A model generated the notes under the pieces. The model worked only from the letters and a program-made list of their open reading frames with translations, searched no databases and had not been told where the DNA came from. Positions 61,601 through 64,000 of a DNA stretch of 64,000 bases are shown here, piece by piece (positions within the stretch are counted from its first letter, which is position 1; each line of letters starts with the position of its first letter). Both the position numbers and the translations under genes were made by a program. The DNA is from Themeda triandra. Its lineage: Eukaryota; Streptophyta; Magnoliopsida; Poales; Poaceae. The stretch spans positions 124,001 to 188,000 of the forward strand of contig JAENPR010000798.1 of assembly GCA_018135685.1 (NCBI GenBank), in the 5' to 3' direction.

Positions 61601-64000
61601 CCCCGGCTTTGCCGGCCAGCGGAGGCACACGGCGGCGCCATCCCATGGGCGGGCTCGCCCGGTCGTGCCGACATGGCGGCGGCAGGGGGCCTGCACGGCC
61701 AGAACAGCCGGCGGCGGCGGCCTGCCCGGCCTGCTCGCGAGCGGGCACACGCAGGGGCGCGCAGCGCCTGGGCTGGGCGCTATGGCGAGGGAGGAGGCCG
61801 TGGGAGGGGCCCAGGTGGCGGCGCACGGCGCCAGGTGCAGCCGGAGACGATGAACAGCAAGCCGTCCATGGTGTAGCTCGCCGGAAAAGAGAAAGATGGT
61901 TAGGGCATCGATCAAACGGACATGGATTCGCGAAACCAAGGGCTTCACGACGTAGAGGACTACGAGGGCTACCTCGTGATTGTGGCGGTTTTCGCCGGAG
62001 ACGGACGAGATGGCCGGAACACCTCGCCGAAGAGTTCGCCGGAAACCTAGCTGAAGAGAACTTCGGCGATCGATTCCGAGAGCTACGAGTGGCGGCTCGC
62101 GATGGGCTTTTCTGATTTGGAACCAGCGCGCCGAGAAGAACACCGGCATATATATATATATATATATATTACTAGGGTTTGGGGTCGGGATAAAATCAGG
62201 TATTTTATTAATTTCGGGAATTATAAAGAAAATCATTTTCAGTTCGAAAATAATTCCAGAAATAGCTAGAATTATTTTCAACCTCTGAAAAATATTTCCT
62301 AGCCTCCGAAAATTATGTAAAAATACCCAAGGATAGATTGAGCTATGATGAATCCAAATAAAGTATTTGGAGCTCATGATAATGATATTTTTGAGCATCC
62401 AAAAATTAGAAAGGCTCTAGGATCAATGGGGAAATAATCTAGAAAGTTCGGAAAATTCTCGGGAAGAAACGAACGATGTCTAAACGCGTTTCGATAACTT
62501 AATGCACACAAAGACACCTAACACAAGCAATAAGCAAACATCACATCAACGAAAGCCCCTTCAAATTAATTTATAAGTATTTAAAAGCACATTTTTATGT
62601 GTATAATCATGTACTAAGATTTGAGCTAATGTTGACAAATTTTATTCAAATATTTAAATCCTTCATTTCATTTAGTGTTTTCTAATAACAACCCAAAGTA
62701 CAAATTTTGGGTGTTATAGAAATGGAGTGAAAGTTTATGGCGGAGAGCAGCTCGCCGCGAGTGGTGGCCAGCAGGCCCTGCTCGGTTTCAGTGGCGTTGA
62801 ATGCGCCACTGCACTCGTGAGCAAAGGCCGCCCCCTCTGAAGGCGGCAAGACGCCGGATTGGCGGGGGTCAACATTCGCCACCAAGCGGCAGTCTGACCT
62901 GACCCCTAAAGCACGAGCAATTCGGTAAGTTTCCGCCTGCTCAGAATTCCCATCCTCCAGAGAAGACGACCCCGAATAGACCCTCATTTCGCCGTACCGA
63001 ATTCGGTCCACATCTATTGGGACAAACCCATGGCCGAATAGGACGCTCTCGGCCATCTCGGGTGTCATTCGGGTCGTCTCCAGGTAGAAGCGGGACTTAC
63101 CAAGACGGCGGTCATCCTGCGAGCCGCTATGCGCCGCACCATGGACGCTACCATATCTTGCCACGTCTTCCCGCCGGCTGGTTTCGGTGTCGGCGGTTGC
63201 GGGCTTCAGCAGCATAGCCGGAGCCAGCGGGTGATTGTCACTCCGCGCCTTTCGTTTCTTTCGGCCGCCGAAATCCAACCTGCTCACGGCCGGAAGGGAG
63301 TTCACGTCCACGTCGCGGGGGCTCGGGATCTTCCGTGACATGCTGTCGCTCCTTTCGTCAGAGCACCCGAATTCCTGCACCAAAAAGCGAGAATAAGGGT
63401 ACAAGTTTGAGTAAAACCCGGCTAGCACAAAAGCAGAAGAAAAAAAATCTGCAAAGTCAAAGGCGTAAAAAAGCAAGCAAAGCTAGTAGCCCGCGCGCGG
63501 ATTCGGTACCGTGTGCCCGGCCAATTCCTCGGAGGATTCGGCAACCTGAAGGGCCGGGAGGCGGCTTCGTTTCAGCGGTTTCAGCCAGGCGCGCTCAGCC
63601 ATCTGGCGACCTACCCGAATGTCTTCGGCCTTGGTAGGTGGCGTGCGCTGGGCCGTGTCCCTTCGGGCGCGGGTTTCAGCCTGGGCGGTGCTTCGGGCAG
63701 ACGCCGAATGACGGCCGGTGCCTCGGCCACCAGCGCGCCCACGCCCGCGTCCACGGCCAAGTCCGGCCGTGCCTGATGCGGGAACAGCCGCGGACATGCC
63801 GGCGCCGGCATTCGGCTCGCCCGCCGAAACAGCTCTCTTTACAGGCGCGGGGCGATCGGGGTATTCGAGGCTCATCGACTCCCACACGCGGTTTAAGCGG
63901 CCTGTTTGCCCAAGTTTGCCCAATTTCGCTTCGTGCTCCTTGTCACCATATCGATCACACAGCTGGTTGGCTCGGCGTTCAACATCCGCCAAGAACGCCG
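58603..64000 (-). pseudogene. Gag-like gene of element B, upstream exons, split by element F
   Basis: A minus-strand gene that enters from beyond 64000 and leaves at the element A target site. Its 3' exons are at 23173-23756 and 2620-3203. Segment 63483-63992 begins DVERRANQLCDRYGDKEHEA and contains a Gly/Arg-rich stretch (GRGRGRGRAGGRG). Segment 62719-63375 is preceded by a likely acceptor (TTTTTGGTGCAG, 63375-63377). After element F, 59056 meets a donor GTAAGC. A 75-bp intron (58981-59055) ends TTTGCAG and the next exon reads on in phase into a coiled coil (KQVKELGEKLTVTENLLAKE). Exon 58603-58838 then runs to the CATAT site. It resembles grass genes annotated as putative gypsy-type transposon (PF04195); no pol domains are in the window. 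Function in the element is presumed structural. Confidence 0.6.
59062..62718 (-). mobile_element. Element F, LTR-like insertion, 3657 bp
   Basis: The ends are TATAACACCC and its complement GGGTGTTATA. Perfect 5-bp duplications GAAAT lie at 59057-59061 and 62719-62723. It has an AT-rich part, a GC-rich part (61540-62120) and a (TA)n run near 62148. No pol or gag domain is visible. The frames at 61435-62115 and 61505-62398 overlap on opposite strands and are not supported. A solo LTR with TA...TA instead of TG...CA ends is my reading. It disrupts a B exon 6 nt before the splice donor. Confidence 0.75.

Noticed and set aside
61435..62398. 226- and 297-codon frames in element F
   Set aside because: They overlap on opposite strands in the GC-rich block of an LTR-like element, without domains or support from E.

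Overview
This window is plant nuclear DNA, almost certainly from a grass (Poaceae). It is a stack of nested transposable elements with no recognisable single-copy host gene. Evidence: Tat-lineage Ty3/gypsy polyproteins with two RNase H domains, an En/Spm (CACTA) element with CACTA termini and TNP2 and Ptta-type genes, GC-rich leaders next to AT-rich spacers, and long LTRs. Bacterial-type operons, CRISPR arrays, rRNA and tRNA genes were not seen.

Layers, named here for convenience. Element B, the oldest, is a gypsy-like gene on the minus strand with short introns. It is seen at 58603-59061, 62719-64000, 21506-23756 and, duplicated, 943-3203. Element F, an LTR-like insertion at 59062-62718 with GAAAT target duplications, splits B. 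Element E (17478-21505, tail copy 1-942) is another long LTR-like sequence abutting B. Element A is a Tat-type gypsy retrotransposon of about 16.8 kb on the minus strand, inserted in the B coding frame with CATAT target duplications. Its complete copy runs 23757-58597 and a second, promoter-less copy lies at 3204-17477. An 18,042-bp CACTA transposon (40496-58537, TTA target duplication) sits in the 5' LTR of the complete A copy. Its transposase gene is in turn broken by a 2.2-kb LTR-like insertion (54884-57124).

The left 38 kb is a tandem duplication with a period of about 20.6 kb: 1-17477 repeats as 20572-38076. The novel joint is near 17477/17478, where an A LTR is cut and E begins. The left copy must start about 3.1 kb outside the window.

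The most interesting content is in element A. Upstream of gag, in the same reading frame, it encodes a DEDD-type 3'-5' exonuclease domain (WRN-exonuclease-like). The layout is therefore leader, low-complexity N-terminus, exonuclease, gag, protease, RT, degenerate RNase H, second RNase H, integrase. I know of no standard LTR-retrotransposon layout with this domain.

A second key point is technical. Differences between repeated copies concentrate at CAG/CTG trinucleotides (CAG to CG or CGG, CTG to CG or CTCG). That looks like consensus or basecalling error at CHG-methylated cytosines. Many apparent frameshifts here are therefore doubtful, and genes are called as pseudogenes with that caveat.
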